A stretch of DNA of 32,848 bases, from NCBI GenBank assembly GCA_024645245.1, contig JAHEBN010000027.1, positions 1 through 32,848 of the forward strand. Direction: 5' to 3'. Position numbers and translations under genes: made by a program. The DNA is from Jiulongibacter sp. (lineage in GTDB: Bacteria; Bacteroidota; Bacteroidia; Cytophagales; Spirosomataceae). Below are positions 23,376-32,215 of the stretch, piece after piece. Position 1 is the stretch's first letter; the number at the start of each line of letters is the position of its first letter. The notes beneath the pieces were generated by a model. That model saw only the letters and a program-made list of their open reading frames with translations, did no database searches and had not been told where the DNA came from.

Positions 23376-24164
23376 GTGATTGAAACGCACGCACATATTT
23401 ATGACGAGCAATTTGACGAGGATAGAAATGCCATGCTTCATCGGGCATTTAGTGTCGGAGTGGAGCAAATATGGATGCCAAACTGCAATTCAGAAACTAT
23501 CACAGGTATGCTGCAATTGGAAATAGAGCATCCGGAAAGATGTAAACCTATGATGGGACTGCATCCCTGCTACGTAAAAGAAGATTATCAGACCGAATTA
23601 AATCTGGTGGCCGACTGGCTTTCGAAAAAACCTTTTATAATGATCGGTGAAATCGGTCTTGACTTTTATTGGGATCTTAGCTTTGTAGCCGAGCAGGAAA
23701 AGGCCTTTATTTTTCAATTGGAATTGGCCAAAAAATACAATCTGCCTATTTGTATTCATTCCCGAAACAGCAAAGGTAACAGTCAAAATGCCATAATACG
23801 CTGCTGTGAGTTGATAGAAGAATTTGGTTGGAAAGACTTACGTGGTATTTTTCACTGTTTTTCCGGAAATCTGGAAGAAGCCAGGCGGGTAATTGGCTTA
23901 AACTTTTTGCTGGGAATTGGTGGAGTAAGCACTTTTAAAAACGCTGGCTTGGATATGGTTTTGCCATATATTGCATTAGAAAACATCGTTTTAGAAACCG
24001 ACTCGCCTTATCTGGCTCCCATTCCTTATCGGGGAAAAAGAAACGAAGTGGCCTATATAGCCTTAGTTGCCGATCGCGTAGCCATGCTAATGGGCAGTGA
24101 TGAACTTCAGGTACGTGAAATTACCTCTGGCAATGCTTTTAAATTAATAAACGGGTTAATTTGA
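23376..24164 (+). CDS. tatD: TatD-family metal-dependent hydrolase (DNase-like)
   Basis: The product is a TIM-barrel metallohydrolase with all TatD landmarks: ETHAHIYDEQFDEDR at the start, GEIGLDFYWD, ICIHSRNSKG, FHCFSGN and LETDSPYLAP, which supply the metal-binding His, Glu and Asp residues. I start it at GTG 23376 (262 residues), which gives the family's usual first strand. An upstream TTG at 23331 would add 15 residues without family support and would lie before the -7 box at 23345. Members act as 3'-5' exonucleases or deoxyribonucleases in repair and DNA turnover. The next gene overlaps its stop by four bases. Confidence 0.9.
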   Translation: MIETHAHIYDEQFDEDRNAMLHRAFSVGVEQIWMPNCNSETITGMLQLEIEHPERCKPMMGLHPCYVKEDYQTELNLVADWLSKKPFIMIGEIGLDFYWDLSFVAEQEKAFIFQLELAKKYNLPICIHSRNSKGNSQNAIIRCCELIEEFGWKDLRGIFHCFSGNLEEARRVIGLNFLLGIGGVSTFKNAGLDMVLPYIALENIVLETDSPYLAPIPYRGKRNEVAYIALVADRVAMLMGSDELQVREITSGNAFKLINGLI

Positions 24165-25033
24165 AAAACCTAAATCTTAAATTTATCGGATTAGGGCTTT
24201 TGTTCAGTATTTTCTGGGCATCGGCATCCGTTTCAGCAAAAATTGGCCTGCGATCGGTTCAACCTTTGGTTTTGTACCAATACAGATTTGGGACAGCCGC
24301 AGTTATCATGCTGATATGGGCACATGTAATAAAGCGTGAGAAATTACCAGATTGGTCAGAATTTAAACAAATAGCCGTAATGGGCTTGTTGAATGTTACA
24401 CTTTCCTTGGGAATATTCATTATTGCTATTCAGGAGGTGGCAGCCGGTATCGGTGCTATGCAAGTTTCGGTGAATCCATTGCTTATTACTGTTTTATCTT
24501 CCGTTTTTTTGGGTAGAACTTTAAGGAGGTCAGATATTATCGCTTTAGTTTTGGGAATTACCGGAATAGGAATTGCCGCCTATCCACTACTTTTAAAAAG
24601 CTATGCCACACCAAAAGGACTGATCTTGCTGGTTATTGGGATGTTCGCCTATTCTTCTGCCGCTATCTACTATTCAAAAGTAAAATGGCAAAGTAGTCGC
24701 CTGAGCATAAACGCCTGGCAGGTGTTTCTGGGAGGATTATACTTCTTTCCCTTAACTATATTTATGTATGAAAGTGAGTTGAATACCTATGATCTCATTT
24801 TTGCCTGTTCTGTATTTTGGCTGGCAGTCCCAATTTCTGTTCTGGCTTCCTCTTTGTGGTTAAGACTGCTTAGTTTGGACACAGTAAAGGCATCCTTTTT
24901 CCTGTTTCTTTGCCCGATATTTGGATTTATTTATGCCTATTTTATTCTTAATGAGCCATTTACTTTTTACACCCTAAGTGGATTACTGATGGTTTTACTG
25001 GCTTTATATATAGGACAAAAAAAAGCAGGCTAA
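24161..25033 (+). CDS. DMT-superfamily transporter (EamA domains)
   Basis: The 290-residue protein has ten membrane spans in two EamA halves. The first half opens with LLFSIFWASASVSAKIGLRS and LVLYQYRFGTAAVIMLIW. The second half follows TPKGLILLVIGMFAYSSAAI and ends with PIFGFIYAYFILNEPFTFYT, the conserved end of the family (a Glu-Pro pair before the last span). It probably exports a small metabolite or amino acid. The start is TTG inside TTGA, which overlaps the tatD stop by four bases, so translation is probably coupled. No in-frame ATG occurs before the second span. Confidence 0.85.
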   Translation: MKNLNLKFIGLGLLFSIFWASASVSAKIGLRSVQPLVLYQYRFGTAAVIMLIWAHVIKREKLPDWSEFKQIAVMGLLNVTLSLGIFIIAIQEVAAGIGAMQVSVNPLLITVLSSVFLGRTLRRSDIIALVLGITGIGIAAYPLLLKSYATPKGLILLVIGMFAYSSAAIYYSKVKWQSSRLSINAWQVFLGGLYFFPLTIFMYESELNTYDLIFACSVFWLAVPISVLASSLWLRLLSLDTVKASFFLFLCPIFGFIYAYFILNEPFTFYTLSGLLMVLLALYIGQKKAG

Positions 25034-25050
25034 TTTAACCTGCTCTTTCT
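25024..25050 (+). terminator. Terminator-like hairpin at the EamA stop
   Basis: AGCAGG (25024-25029), a 9-base loop that contains the stop codon, CCTGCT (25039-25044), then CTTTCT. The T run is interrupted, so it is only moderate. Confidence 0.45.
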
Positions 25051-25151
25051 ACTAACCCTAAACCTCTTAATAACCATTAATCTAAAATGATGATTTAAAA
25101 ATAAATCTGTTTTGATATACGGTAATAAAATGATTTTGGATTAAAGGCCAT

Positions 25152-25176
25152 AAAAAAAGGGCAAAAAGCCCTTTTT
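25152..25176. terminator. Bidirectional rho-independent terminator between convergent genes
   Basis: AAAAAGGGC (25154-25162), 5-base loop, GCCCTTTTT (25168-25176). A run of A on the left and of T on the right lets it work on either strand. It serves the EamA gene from the left and the zinc-ribbon gene (minus strand) from the right. Confidence 0.8.
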
Positions 25177-25196
25177 CCTGATTATTTACCAATCGC

Positions 25197-25943
25197 TTAT
25201 TTTCTCTTACGGTGAACCTTGATAGTATCGGCATCTGCCAAAATACGACCACAGTGCTCGCAAATAATAATTTTCAACTTGTCCATGATATCTGCTTGCA
25301 ATTGAGGAGGAACCACATTGAAACATCCACCACAAGCACCACGATCAATTGCTACTACTGCAAGTCCGTTTTTAGTGCTGTTACGAATACGATGATATGC
25401 CTTTAAAAGACGCTCATCTACTTTTTTAGCTTGCTTATCGCTTTGCTTCAAAAGTTTTTCTTCCTCTTCCTGACTTTCTACTACCAGTTTATCAAGTTCA
25501 CTTTTCTTCTGGGCAAGCATTCCATTTTTAGTATCCAGGTTTGCATGCACCTCATCAATTTCCTGCTGCTTGGTTTTGATTTTGAAATCGGCTTCGCGAA
25601 TTCTTTTATCCGCCAGTTGAATTTCAAGCTCCTGAAGTTCCAATTCTTTCGAAATGGCATCAAATTCACGGTTGTTACGCACGTTCATTTGTTGATCTTT
25701 GTATTTCAAGATCAATTTCTCTGAATCTTTCTTATTCAGCTTGTGCTTTTCAATCTCTTCGTTTACTGAATCAATCTCAGCCTGAAACTTACTGACTCTT
25801 TTTTCAATTCCTGCAATTTCATCTTCCAGATCTCTTACTTCATCAGGTAAGTCACCACGTAACTTTCTGAGTTCATCCAGCTCTGAATCTATCTCCTGAA
25901 GCTTTGAAAGGGCTTCTAACTTGTCTGCGATTGTTAATTCCAT
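25197..25943 (-). CDS. Coiled-coil protein with C-terminal C4 zinc ribbon (CT398/CdsZ-like)
   Basis: The 248-residue protein is mostly a long antiparallel coiled coil (about residues 10-175), rich in Glu, Lys and Leu (for example EVRDLEDEIAGIEKRVSKF and KDQQMNVRNNREFDAISKEL). It ends in a zinc ribbon formed by Cys204 and Cys207 (GACGGCFNVVPP) and Cys228 and Cys231 (ICEHCGRIL). Members of this conserved family are thought to bind nucleic acid or act in protein secretion, depending on the lineage; here no specific role is shown. It follows the Nif3-like gene after 53 bases, a pairing often seen in Bacteroidota. Confidence 0.87.
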   Translation of the reverse strand: MELTIADKLEALSKLQEIDSELDELRKLRGDLPDEVRDLEDEIAGIEKRVSKFQAEIDSVNEEIEKHKLNKKDSEKLILKYKDQQMNVRNNREFDAISKELELQELEIQLADKRIREADFKIKTKQQEIDEVHANLDTKNGMLAQKKSELDKLVVESQEEEEKLLKQSDKQAKKVDERLLKAYHRIRNSTKNGLAVVAIDRGACGGCFNVVPPQLQADIMDKLKIIICEHCGRILADADTIKVHRKRK

Positions 25944-25996
25944 AAACTTTTATACAGCTTTAAAATATGTTGGCTGAATGCCACAGCCCGTTGATA

Positions 25997-27094
25997 TTAA
26001 TAGTAATAATTGACGGGATTTGTTTTCACCTCCGACAAACAGGACGCAAAATTAGGAAATTTTTTGGAAATAATATCTTGTATTAAATCTTTTGTGAACT
26101 GTTCGCTCTCAAAATGTCCTATATCGGCAATAATAATTTTCCCTTCGGCATCAAAGAACTCGTGATACTTGTAATCTGAAGTAATAAACACATCTGCCCG
26201 CTGATTAATTGCATCTTTTAATAAAAAACCACCTGAGCCCCCACAAACAGCAATACGGCCTATGTTTTTATTTAAAAGCAGAGTATGTCTTATTACATCC
26301 AACTTCATTGTTTCTTTCAAAAATGCCAGAAACTCAGGTTCAGAAATGGGCTGTTTTAATTCCCCTACCATTCCAGCTCCTACATCCTGAAATTCATTTT
26401 CTGTTTCAGTCAGGTAATAAGCGATTTCTTCATAAATGTGACCAGCCCGCATACCGGACAGAATTTTATTTTTCAGGTAACTCGGAAATATCACCTCTAC
26501 CCTATTCTCATCCACCTCTTCATAAACTCCGATTTGTCCCAAATTAGGATTCGAATTGAGGTTTCCTTTAAAGGTACCTTTACCTGCTACCCTAAAACTG
26601 CAATTGCTGTAATTACCAATATCGCCGGCTCCGGCTACATATAGTGAATCGAGCAATTTACCTGTATGTTCCACAGGTACAAAAACCACCAATTTCATTA
26701 ACAATCCAATCTTTGGTGCCAAAATTTTTGCTTTAATCAGACCCAATTTCTCCGCAATTTTTGCATTCACGCCATTTACCACATTGTCCAGATTGGTATG
26801 GATTGCATAAATTGCAATATCATTTTTAATCGCTTTAATTACGGTACGTTCTACATAGGTCTTTCCGGTAATCTTTTTTAGACCTTTAAAAATTATGGGA
26901 TGGTGAGCTATAACCAGATTGTATTTTTTATCAATCGCTTCTTGAATTACATCTTCAGTAACATCTAAGCTTATTACGGCTCCACTTATTTCTGTCTCCG
27001 GATCCCCAACCAGTAAACCTGAATTATCATAAGATTCTTGTAAAGAAGGCTGTGCATATGATTCTAAATAATGGCAGATTTCTCTAAGTTTCAT
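25997..27094 (-). CDS. Nif3-like dinuclear metal centre protein
   Basis: The 365-residue protein is of the long Nif3 type, with a family-specific domain inserted in the middle (about residues 130-230). The metal-binding motifs are YNLVIAHHPIIFKGLKKI in the first half and DIGHFESEQF near the C-terminus. YAIHTNLDNVVNGVNAKIAE and GGSGGFLLKDAI are also conserved. The proteins form hexamers with two metals per subunit. Some databases name them GTP cyclohydrolase type 2, but the physiological reaction is unsettled. It is first in a two-gene minus-strand operon with the zinc-ribbon protein. The start is the ATG at 27094. Confidence 0.9.
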   Translation of the reverse strand: MKLREICHYLESYAQPSLQESYDNSGLLVGDPETEISGAVISLDVTEDVIQEAIDKKYNLVIAHHPIIFKGLKKITGKTYVERTVIKAIKNDIAIYAIHTNLDNVVNGVNAKIAEKLGLIKAKILAPKIGLLMKLVVFVPVEHTGKLLDSLYVAGAGDIGNYSNCSFRVAGKGTFKGNLNSNPNLGQIGVYEEVDENRVEVIFPSYLKNKILSGMRAGHIYEEIAYYLTETENEFQDVGAGMVGELKQPISEPEFLAFLKETMKLDVIRHTLLLNKNIGRIAVCGGSGGFLLKDAINQRADVFITSDYKYHEFFDAEGKIIIADIGHFESEQFTKDLIQDIISKKFPNFASCLSEVKTNPVNYYY

Positions 27095-27273
27095 TCCTTT
27101 TTTTGAAGTAAATTTAGATGAAATAGCGGAATTTAAGTGGAATTTGAACCCATGTAGGCAAATTTTTAAAGGTTCTACTTAAAAAAATAGAAAATAATTA
27201 AAATTGCAAGGTTTGAAAATCAGGTTTTTAGGTAAAATTGGGAGATATTTTTACATTATTTTAAAAATTGGTG

Positions 27274-27304
27274 TTTGTAAAAAAAAAGAATACATCTATC
27301 TTTG
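27274..27304 (+). promoter_or_regulatory. Canonical Bacteroidota promoter of tRNA-Asp
   Basis: TTTG (27274-27277), exactly 19 bases, TATCTTTG (27297-27304). Both boxes and the spacing fit the housekeeping consensus TTTG-N19-TAnnTTTG. The predicted transcript starts about 45 bases before the tRNA. Confidence 0.85.
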
Positions 27305-27358
27305 CACCCACATTTAAGGAAGGCAATTCTGATTATGTAATTTAGTTCTAAAAATATT

Positions 27359-27432
27359 GGTCTGGTAGTTCAGCTGGTTAGAATACCTGCCTGTCACGCA
27401 GGGGGTCGCGGGTTCGAGTCCCGTCCAGACCG
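27359..27432 (+). tRNA. tRNA-Asp (anticodon GTC)
   Basis: A 74-base cloverleaf. The acceptor stem is GGTCTGG (27359-27365) with CCAGACC (27425-27431), and the discriminator base is G. The anticodon arm is CCTGC-CTGTCAC-GCAGG with GTC at 27393-27395. The T arm is GCGGG-TTCGAGT-CCCGT. GTC and the G discriminator identify aspartate. CCA is not encoded (CAA follows) and must be added afterwards. Confidence 0.97.
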
Positions 27433-27433
27433 C

Positions 27434-27466
27434 AAGCCTCAACGCAAGTTGGGGCTTTTGTGTTTT
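27434..27466 (+). terminator. Terminator of tRNA-Asp
   Basis: AAGCCTCAAC (27434-27443), GCAA tetraloop, GTTGGGGCTT (27448-27457) with one G-T pair, then TTGTGTTTT. The stem starts two bases after the tRNA. The GIY-YIG reading frame enters from within its right arm. Confidence 0.85.
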
Positions 27467-27811
27467 ATTACAACCCACAATTCTCCTCTGTTTGATGTTT
27501 ACATTCTTCAAAGCCTAAAAGACCATTATTTTTATATTGGTTACAGCTCTAATATTCAAAATCGATTAGAAAAACATAATAATTCTAAAACAAGCTATAC
27601 CTCCACCAAAAAACCGTGGAAACTGGTTTACTCCGAAGTGTTTGACCCCAAAACTGAAGCCATTAAAAGAGAAAAATTCATTAAGTCTCAAAAAAGTAAG
27701 TTTTTCAATCAAAATATTTTTTTCCTTAAAACCCAACTAATTTGGACCTCATTACGTCTGCTGATTAATGAGCTCTATAATCTTATTAAAAACCAATTAT
27801 GCATTAATTAA
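27449..27811 (+). CDS. GIY-YIG nuclease domain protein (URI-type), start uncertain
   Basis: The 120-codon frame encodes a single GIY-YIG (COG2827-like) domain: DVYILQSLKDHYFYIGYSS with the two family motifs in VYI and YIG, NRLEKHN with the catalytic-type Arg, and AIKREKFIKSQKS with the metal-binding Glu. A C-terminal stretch rich in Leu and Asn follows. The frame has no ATG before the domain: TTG at 27449 or 27458 are the only near starts, and both lie inside the tRNA terminator. The nearby ATG at 27495 is out of frame. The gene may use a non-ATG start or have lost its start. Function (DNA end processing or selfish element) is not known. Confidence 0.68.
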   Translation: MGLLCFITTHNSPLFDVYILQSLKDHYFYIGYSSNIQNRLEKHNNSKTSYTSTKKPWKLVYSEVFDPKTEAIKREKFIKSQKSKFFNQNIFFLKTQLIWTSLRLLINELYNLIKNQLCIN

Positions 27812-28153
27812 AATATCATTAAGGTGCAAATAGTTAAAAGTTTTTGTTCTGCCTGATTTCAATTATATCGGGCAAAAAGAAAAAGCAATTGAAATTTTAG
27901 CAAACCTTTAAAATAATATATTTAACTTTCGACAGTGATCTTTTTAGCTAAAGATTTAAAATACGTGCGAACCTGAATATTCTAAATTTAAAGACGCTGA
28001 TAAGCCAATTAAACCTTTCTGAATGGTTGAAATTATTAAATTTTCAGAACTGGCAAATCTTCTACTATTTTATAAAAGTAACTTTTAATTATTTACCTGC
28101 TAACAGGTTGATAATTACTTATATGTTATTTAAAGAAGGTATGTAAACTATAA
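27812..28153. other. AT-rich intergenic DNA upstream of ccsBA
   Basis: I see no gene here. Two small hairpins occur: GCCTGA...TCGGGC around 27857-27879, and ACCTG (28095-28099) CTAA CAGGT (28104-28108) 45 bases before the ccsBA ATG. The second could act in the leader, but it is short. No full TTTG / TAnnTTTG promoter pair was found. Confidence 0.5.
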
Positions 28154-31100
28154 ATGAAGTTTTTAATAAGAAATATAAAACATTTACACGAAAACTATCA
28201 AAACCCGATGATAAAAAAAATACTTAACCAGATTACCTCAACAAGGGCTGCTGGAGTATATCTATTGCTATTTGCATTCTCTATTGGTGCCGCAACTTTT
28301 ATTGAAAATGATTTCGGTACAAGTTCCGCACAAAGCTTAATATTCAGAAGTACCTGGTTTGAAATTTTACTTTTTCTTTTTGCTGTTACAATACTCGTGA
28401 ATATCTGGCGATTTCGATTGATTAAACAAAAGAAATGGTCTTCTCTTTCTTTTCATTTGGCCATTATAATAATTCTTATTGGAGCTGCCATTACCAGGTA
28501 TTTCGGAACCGAAGGGATGATGCATATTCGCGAAGGACAAACCAGCAATATCTATCTTTCTGCTGATAATTACCTGAAATTTAAAGTATTGCAAAATGGC
28601 AAGACCTATTCATTTGACGAAAAGGTATATTTTTCAAGTAAAGGCAACAATAGTTTTCATAATTCATACCAGATAGGCAAAAACCTGATAGATATCAATC
28701 TGGATAAGTTTATTCCAAATCCAAAAGAAATGGCTACACCGGATCCAAATGGTGTTCCCATGATAAAAGTAGTTATCGCAGGAAATGGAGGCCGGGAAGA
28801 ATATTTTGTGAAACAAGGCGATAAAGCCCAGATAAACGGTGTGAATTTTAATTTTTCCGATATACCTTCAGCAAATGCTTTTAATGTCATTCTAAATGGA
28901 GATTCACTTCAATTCAGCACCGATTCTCCAGTAAATCAAATGGTTATGGCAACTCAACAAGCCTCGTCATTCGAACCAGGCGGCATTCACACATTAATGC
29001 TTAGGTCTTTGTATACCGTTGGAATGTCAAACTTTGTAATAGGAGAATTTATTCCCAAAGGCACGGTGGCAATTCTTTCTGACAACCCAAAGATAAAAAA
29101 CGAAAGTCTGGTTGGACTTGAGATTTCAGTCAATATTAATGGGCAAACACAGAAAACGATGTTAACAGGCCAAAGAGGTGACGAAGGGCAACAAAAAAAT
29201 CTGGATTTTGGAGATGTGAAAATTGCATTGAGTTATGGTGCTAAAATCGAAAAATTGCCATTTTCGCTTACGTGCAATGATTTTATTTTGGAGAAATACC
29301 CAGGTACTGAAAATCCGTCTTCCTATGCAAGTGAAGTTACATTGATTGATCCTCAAAATTCCATTAACCGAGATCAGCGAATATATATGAATAATATTTT
29401 GGATTATGGTGGATATAAATTTTTCCAGTCTTCATTCGATCAGGATGAACTTGGTACCTATTTGAGTGTCAATCATGACTTTTGGGGTTCGTTGATTTCA
29501 TATCTGGGCTATGCAATTCTCACCATTGGTTTGATCATGTCATTTTTTGATAAGAAAGGCCGTTTTTCTTTTCTTGTGAAAAGGATGGGTGAATTGCAGA
29601 AAACAGCACTTTTTGGAGGCTTAATTCTACTTTCAAGTAGCTTTCAGAATACCGTATTTGGAAATCCCGCAATCAGTAAAGAACATGCCGCCGCATTCGG
29701 GAAACTGGCGATCCAGGACCATAATGGCCGGGTAAAACCGATGAATACTTTTACCGGAGAAATATTAAGAAAAATTGCAAGAAAAGAAAATTTGCTTGAT
29801 CAAAACTCAGACCAATTGATTCTTGCCATGATTCTTAATCCGGCAGAATGGGAAAGAGCCAAAATAATCCAGGTACCTACTCATCCTCAGGTACAGGCAT
29901 TATTGGGGACAAACGAAAAAATGCTAAGTTATGCAAACTTCTTTAGTCCTGAAGGTCAATATCTGCTTCAAGAATCAGTACGTTCGGCTCAAACGATGAT
30001 TCCAAAAGATCAGGGTACTTTTGAAAAAGCAATAATTAAACTGGATGAAAAAGTCAACATTGTAAACATGATTTTCTCAGGAAGTCTTTTTAAAATATTT
30101 CCTCAGATAGTGGATCCCACCAATACCTGGATTACACCTGAAGAATTGATGCATGATCACGGCCAATTTCCGGTTAATTCTGAAGCCAAAACATTATTCC
30201 AAAATTATATTCAAGCCTTAAGTGATGGAACAAATACGGGTAACTTCAAAAATGCAGATTTTGCTTTAGAGCAAATATCACGTTATCAGAATTTACACGG
30301 TGCTGTTATTATGCCCTCTGGCACTAAACTAAAGGCAGAATTATTGTTAAATAAATTAAATGTATTTAATCGGTTAAGAAATTATTACGCTTTGCTTTGC
30401 CTCCTCATTACAGGAATATTTCTTTTTGTTACCATAAAGAAAAAAGGTAAAAAAGCAACCTATACCAAATATGCTTTTTATGCCATGGCGACTGGTTTTG
30501 CATTCCATACAATTGGTTTGGGCTTACGTTGGTATATTTCCGGTAGAGCCCCCTGGAGTAATGGCTATGAATCCATGATATATATTGGTTGGACTACCAT
30601 GTTGGCTGGCACTTTATTTTCAAAAAAATCATTGGGTGGGCTCGCCGCTACGGCAACACTTGCTGCCACCATACTTTTAGTAGCAAGCATGAGCTGGCTT
30701 GACCCCGAAATTACACCACTTGTACCAGTTCTTAAGTCTTATTGGCTAACTATTCACGTATCGCTTGAGGCAGGAAGTTATGGCTTTTTGATGCTTGGTG
30801 CGGTTATTGGAATGCTCAATTTACTTTTGATGATTTTTATCAATGATAAAAATAAAGAAAATATTACCCGGTCAATTAAAGAACTTACCACCATCAGTGA
30901 AATCACCCTTTTGGCAGGCCTCACAATGGTCAGTATAGGCACATACCTTGGAGGTGTTTGGGCCAATGAGTCCTGGGGAAGATACTGGGGTTGGGATGCC
31001 AAGGAAACATGGGCACTTGTAACAATACTTGTATATGCTTTTATATTACACATGCGGTTTATACCTAAATTACAAAGTATTTATGCTTTCAATTTTGCAT

Positions 31101-31282
31101 CACTCTTTGGATTTGCAACAGTGATAATGACCTATTTTGGTGTAAACTATTACTTGTCTGGTCTGCATTCTTATGCGGCTGGTGACCCAGTACCGATACC
31201 GCCTTCCGTGTATTATACCGCTTTAATTTTAAGCATTTTAAGTGGGACAGCTTATTATAAATACAAAAAAACAATGGCATAA
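28154..31282 (+). CDS. ccsBA: Fused cytochrome c synthase CcsBA (ResB-CcsA, system II)
   Basis: The 1042-residue protein combines ResB/CcsB and CcsA. Three spans at about residues 32-115 (AAGVYLLLFAFSIGAATFIE onward) and an external beta-rich domain to about 440 form the ResB part, with a span at about 450-470. An external helical stretch follows, including AIQDHNGRVKPMNTFTGEIL. From about 735 the CcsA part has GRAPWSNGYESMIYIGW, the external-type histidine in WLTIHVSLEAGS, and the tryptophan-rich heme-handling motif NESWGRYWGWDAKETWALV near residue 936-955. It carries heme across the membrane and attaches it to CxxCH motifs, as needed by the cytochrome domain at 10366-11769 and probably by partners beyond the window. 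Met18 (28205) is a possible alternative start. Confidence 0.93.
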   Translation: MKFLIRNIKHLHENYQNPMIKKILNQITSTRAAGVYLLLFAFSIGAATFIENDFGTSSAQSLIFRSTWFEILLFLFAVTILVNIWRFRLIKQKKWSSLSFHLAIIIILIGAAITRYFGTEGMMHIREGQTSNIYLSADNYLKFKVLQNGKTYSFDEKVYFSSKGNNSFHNSYQIGKNLIDINLDKFIPNPKEMATPDPNGVPMIKVVIAGNGGREEYFVKQGDKAQINGVNFNFSDIPSANAFNVILNGDSLQFSTDSPVNQMVMATQQASSFEPGGIHTLMLRSLYTVGMSNFVIGEFIPKGTVAILSDNPKIKNESLVGLEISVNINGQTQKTMLTGQRGDEGQQKNLDFGDVKIALSYGAKIEKLPFSLTCNDFILEKYPGTENPSSYASEVTLIDPQNSINRDQRIYMNNILDYGGYKFFQSSFDQDELGTYLSVNHDFWGSLISYLGYAILTIGLIMSFFDKKGRFSFLVKRMGELQKTALFGGLILLSSSFQNTVFGNPAISKEHAAAFGKLAIQDHNGRVKPMNTFTGEILRKIARKENLLDQNSDQLILAMILNPAEWERAKIIQVPTHPQVQALLGTNEKMLSYANFFSPEGQYLLQESVRSAQTMIPKDQGTFEKAIIKLDEKVNIVNMIFSGSLFKIFPQIVDPTNTWITPEELMHDHGQFPVNSEAKTLFQNYIQALSDGTNTGNFKNADFALEQISRYQNLHGAVIMPSGTKLKAELLLNKLNVFNRLRNYYALLCLLITGIFLFVTIKKKGKKATYTKYAFYAMATGFAFHTIGLGLRWYISGRAPWSNGYESMIYIGWTTMLAGTLFSKKSLGGLAATATLAATILLVASMSWLDPEITPLVPVLKSYWLTIHVSLEAGSYGFLMLGAVIGMLNLLLMIFINDKNKENITRSIKELTTISEITLLAGLTMVSIGTYLGGVWANESWGRYWGWDAKETWALVTILVYAFILHMRFIPKLQSIYAFNFASLFGFATVIMTYFGVNYYLSGLHSYAAGDPVPIPPSVYYTALILSILSGTAYYKYKKTMA

Positions 31283-31362
31283 ATTTTGTAAAAAAGAAAG
31301 ATATTCCTTGTGTGTAAAACCCTTTAAAGTGCCAGAGGCATTTTAATTACGACCATTTTAAA

Positions 31363-32208
31363 ATGACTAAAACTGCCCATAAAATTTATATTGGCACTAT
31401 GGTATTAATTATAGTTGCAGTAACTGTCTACCTGTTTTTTACCGGATTGCCTTATTACCAAACCTCAATTGAAGAACGATTTTATCATCCTGACCATAAA
31501 TCACTGAAACCAAGCGGAGCTTTAGGTCATGGTATGGGCATATTAGGGACTTCCTTAATTATTATTGGCGTTTTTGGCTATCAGGCTAGAAAATACATGA
31601 AATCACTTTCCAAAATCTGGCTACTGAAACATTGGCTTGAATTTCACATCTTCCTTTGTACACTTGGTCCAATACTGGTACTTTTTCATACTTCCTTTAA
31701 GTTTGGCGGTTTGGTATCGATCAGTTTCTGGAGCATGGTAGCAGTGGTAGCAAGTGGCGTAATAGGCCGATTTATATATCTTCAGATTCCCAGAACTATT
31801 CAAGGTCGGGAATTGAGCTTACAAGAAATCCAAGGCATCAAGTCAAATATATCCTTCAAAATGGAAGATGAAATAAGTGCCGATAAAATTGAAGAAATAC
31901 TGGCACTTACAAAACGTGCAGATAGCAAGAATAGCATGACCAAACAATACTTGCTGGATTGGCAATTAAAGGGAAAAATAAAAAAGCAATTAATAAATTC
32001 CCATGTGTCGGGTAAAAAGCTTAAAAGTGTTATGAATATGGTGAGCGAAGAACTCAACATGAATCGTAAAATTGAAAGATTGGTGATTATGCAGAAACTT
32101 TTTCATTACTGGCATGTGATTCATCTTCCTTTTGCCATTATCATGTTGGTTATCATGATCATACATGTAGGGGTTACACTTGCTTTTGGTTATAAATGGA
32201 TATTTTAA
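31363..32208 (+). CDS. His-rich multi-pass membrane protein, possible cytochrome b-type electron carrier
   Basis: The 281-residue protein has about five membrane spans: three or four in residues 8-150, then a cytosolic stretch of about 80 charged residues, then a last span. Histidines sit near span ends: His56 (LGHGMGILG), His90 and His95 (LLKHWLEFHIF), His109 (VLFHTSF) and several in KLFHYWHVIHLPFAIIM and MIIHVGVT. This pattern suggests bound heme b and transfer of electrons across or into the membrane. No named family is recognised with certainty. It lies 80 bases after ccsBA and 7 bases before the FeS-flavoprotein, which makes it the likely membrane partner of the latter. Confidence 0.62.
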   Translation: MTKTAHKIYIGTMVLIIVAVTVYLFFTGLPYYQTSIEERFYHPDHKSLKPSGALGHGMGILGTSLIIIGVFGYQARKYMKSLSKIWLLKHWLEFHIFLCTLGPILVLFHTSFKFGGLVSISFWSMVAVVASGVIGRFIYLQIPRTIQGRELSLQEIQGIKSNISFKMEDEISADKIEEILALTKRADSKNSMTKQYLLDWQLKGKIKKQLINSHVSGKKLKSVMNMVSEELNMNRKIERLVIMQKLFHYWHVIHLPFAIIMLVIMIIHVGVTLAFGYKWIF

Positions 32209-32215
32209 TACAGAA

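Noticed and set aside
25431-25724. Hydrophobic plus-strand frame inside the zinc-ribbon gene
   Set aside because: It is the antisense of a coiled coil; Glu/Lys-rich helices read backwards look Phe/Leu-rich, which gives a false membrane signal.
28080-28125. FNR/CRP-like site before ccsBA (TTGAT half-site)
   Set aside because: Only one half-site is present, with no matching second half, so I cannot support it.
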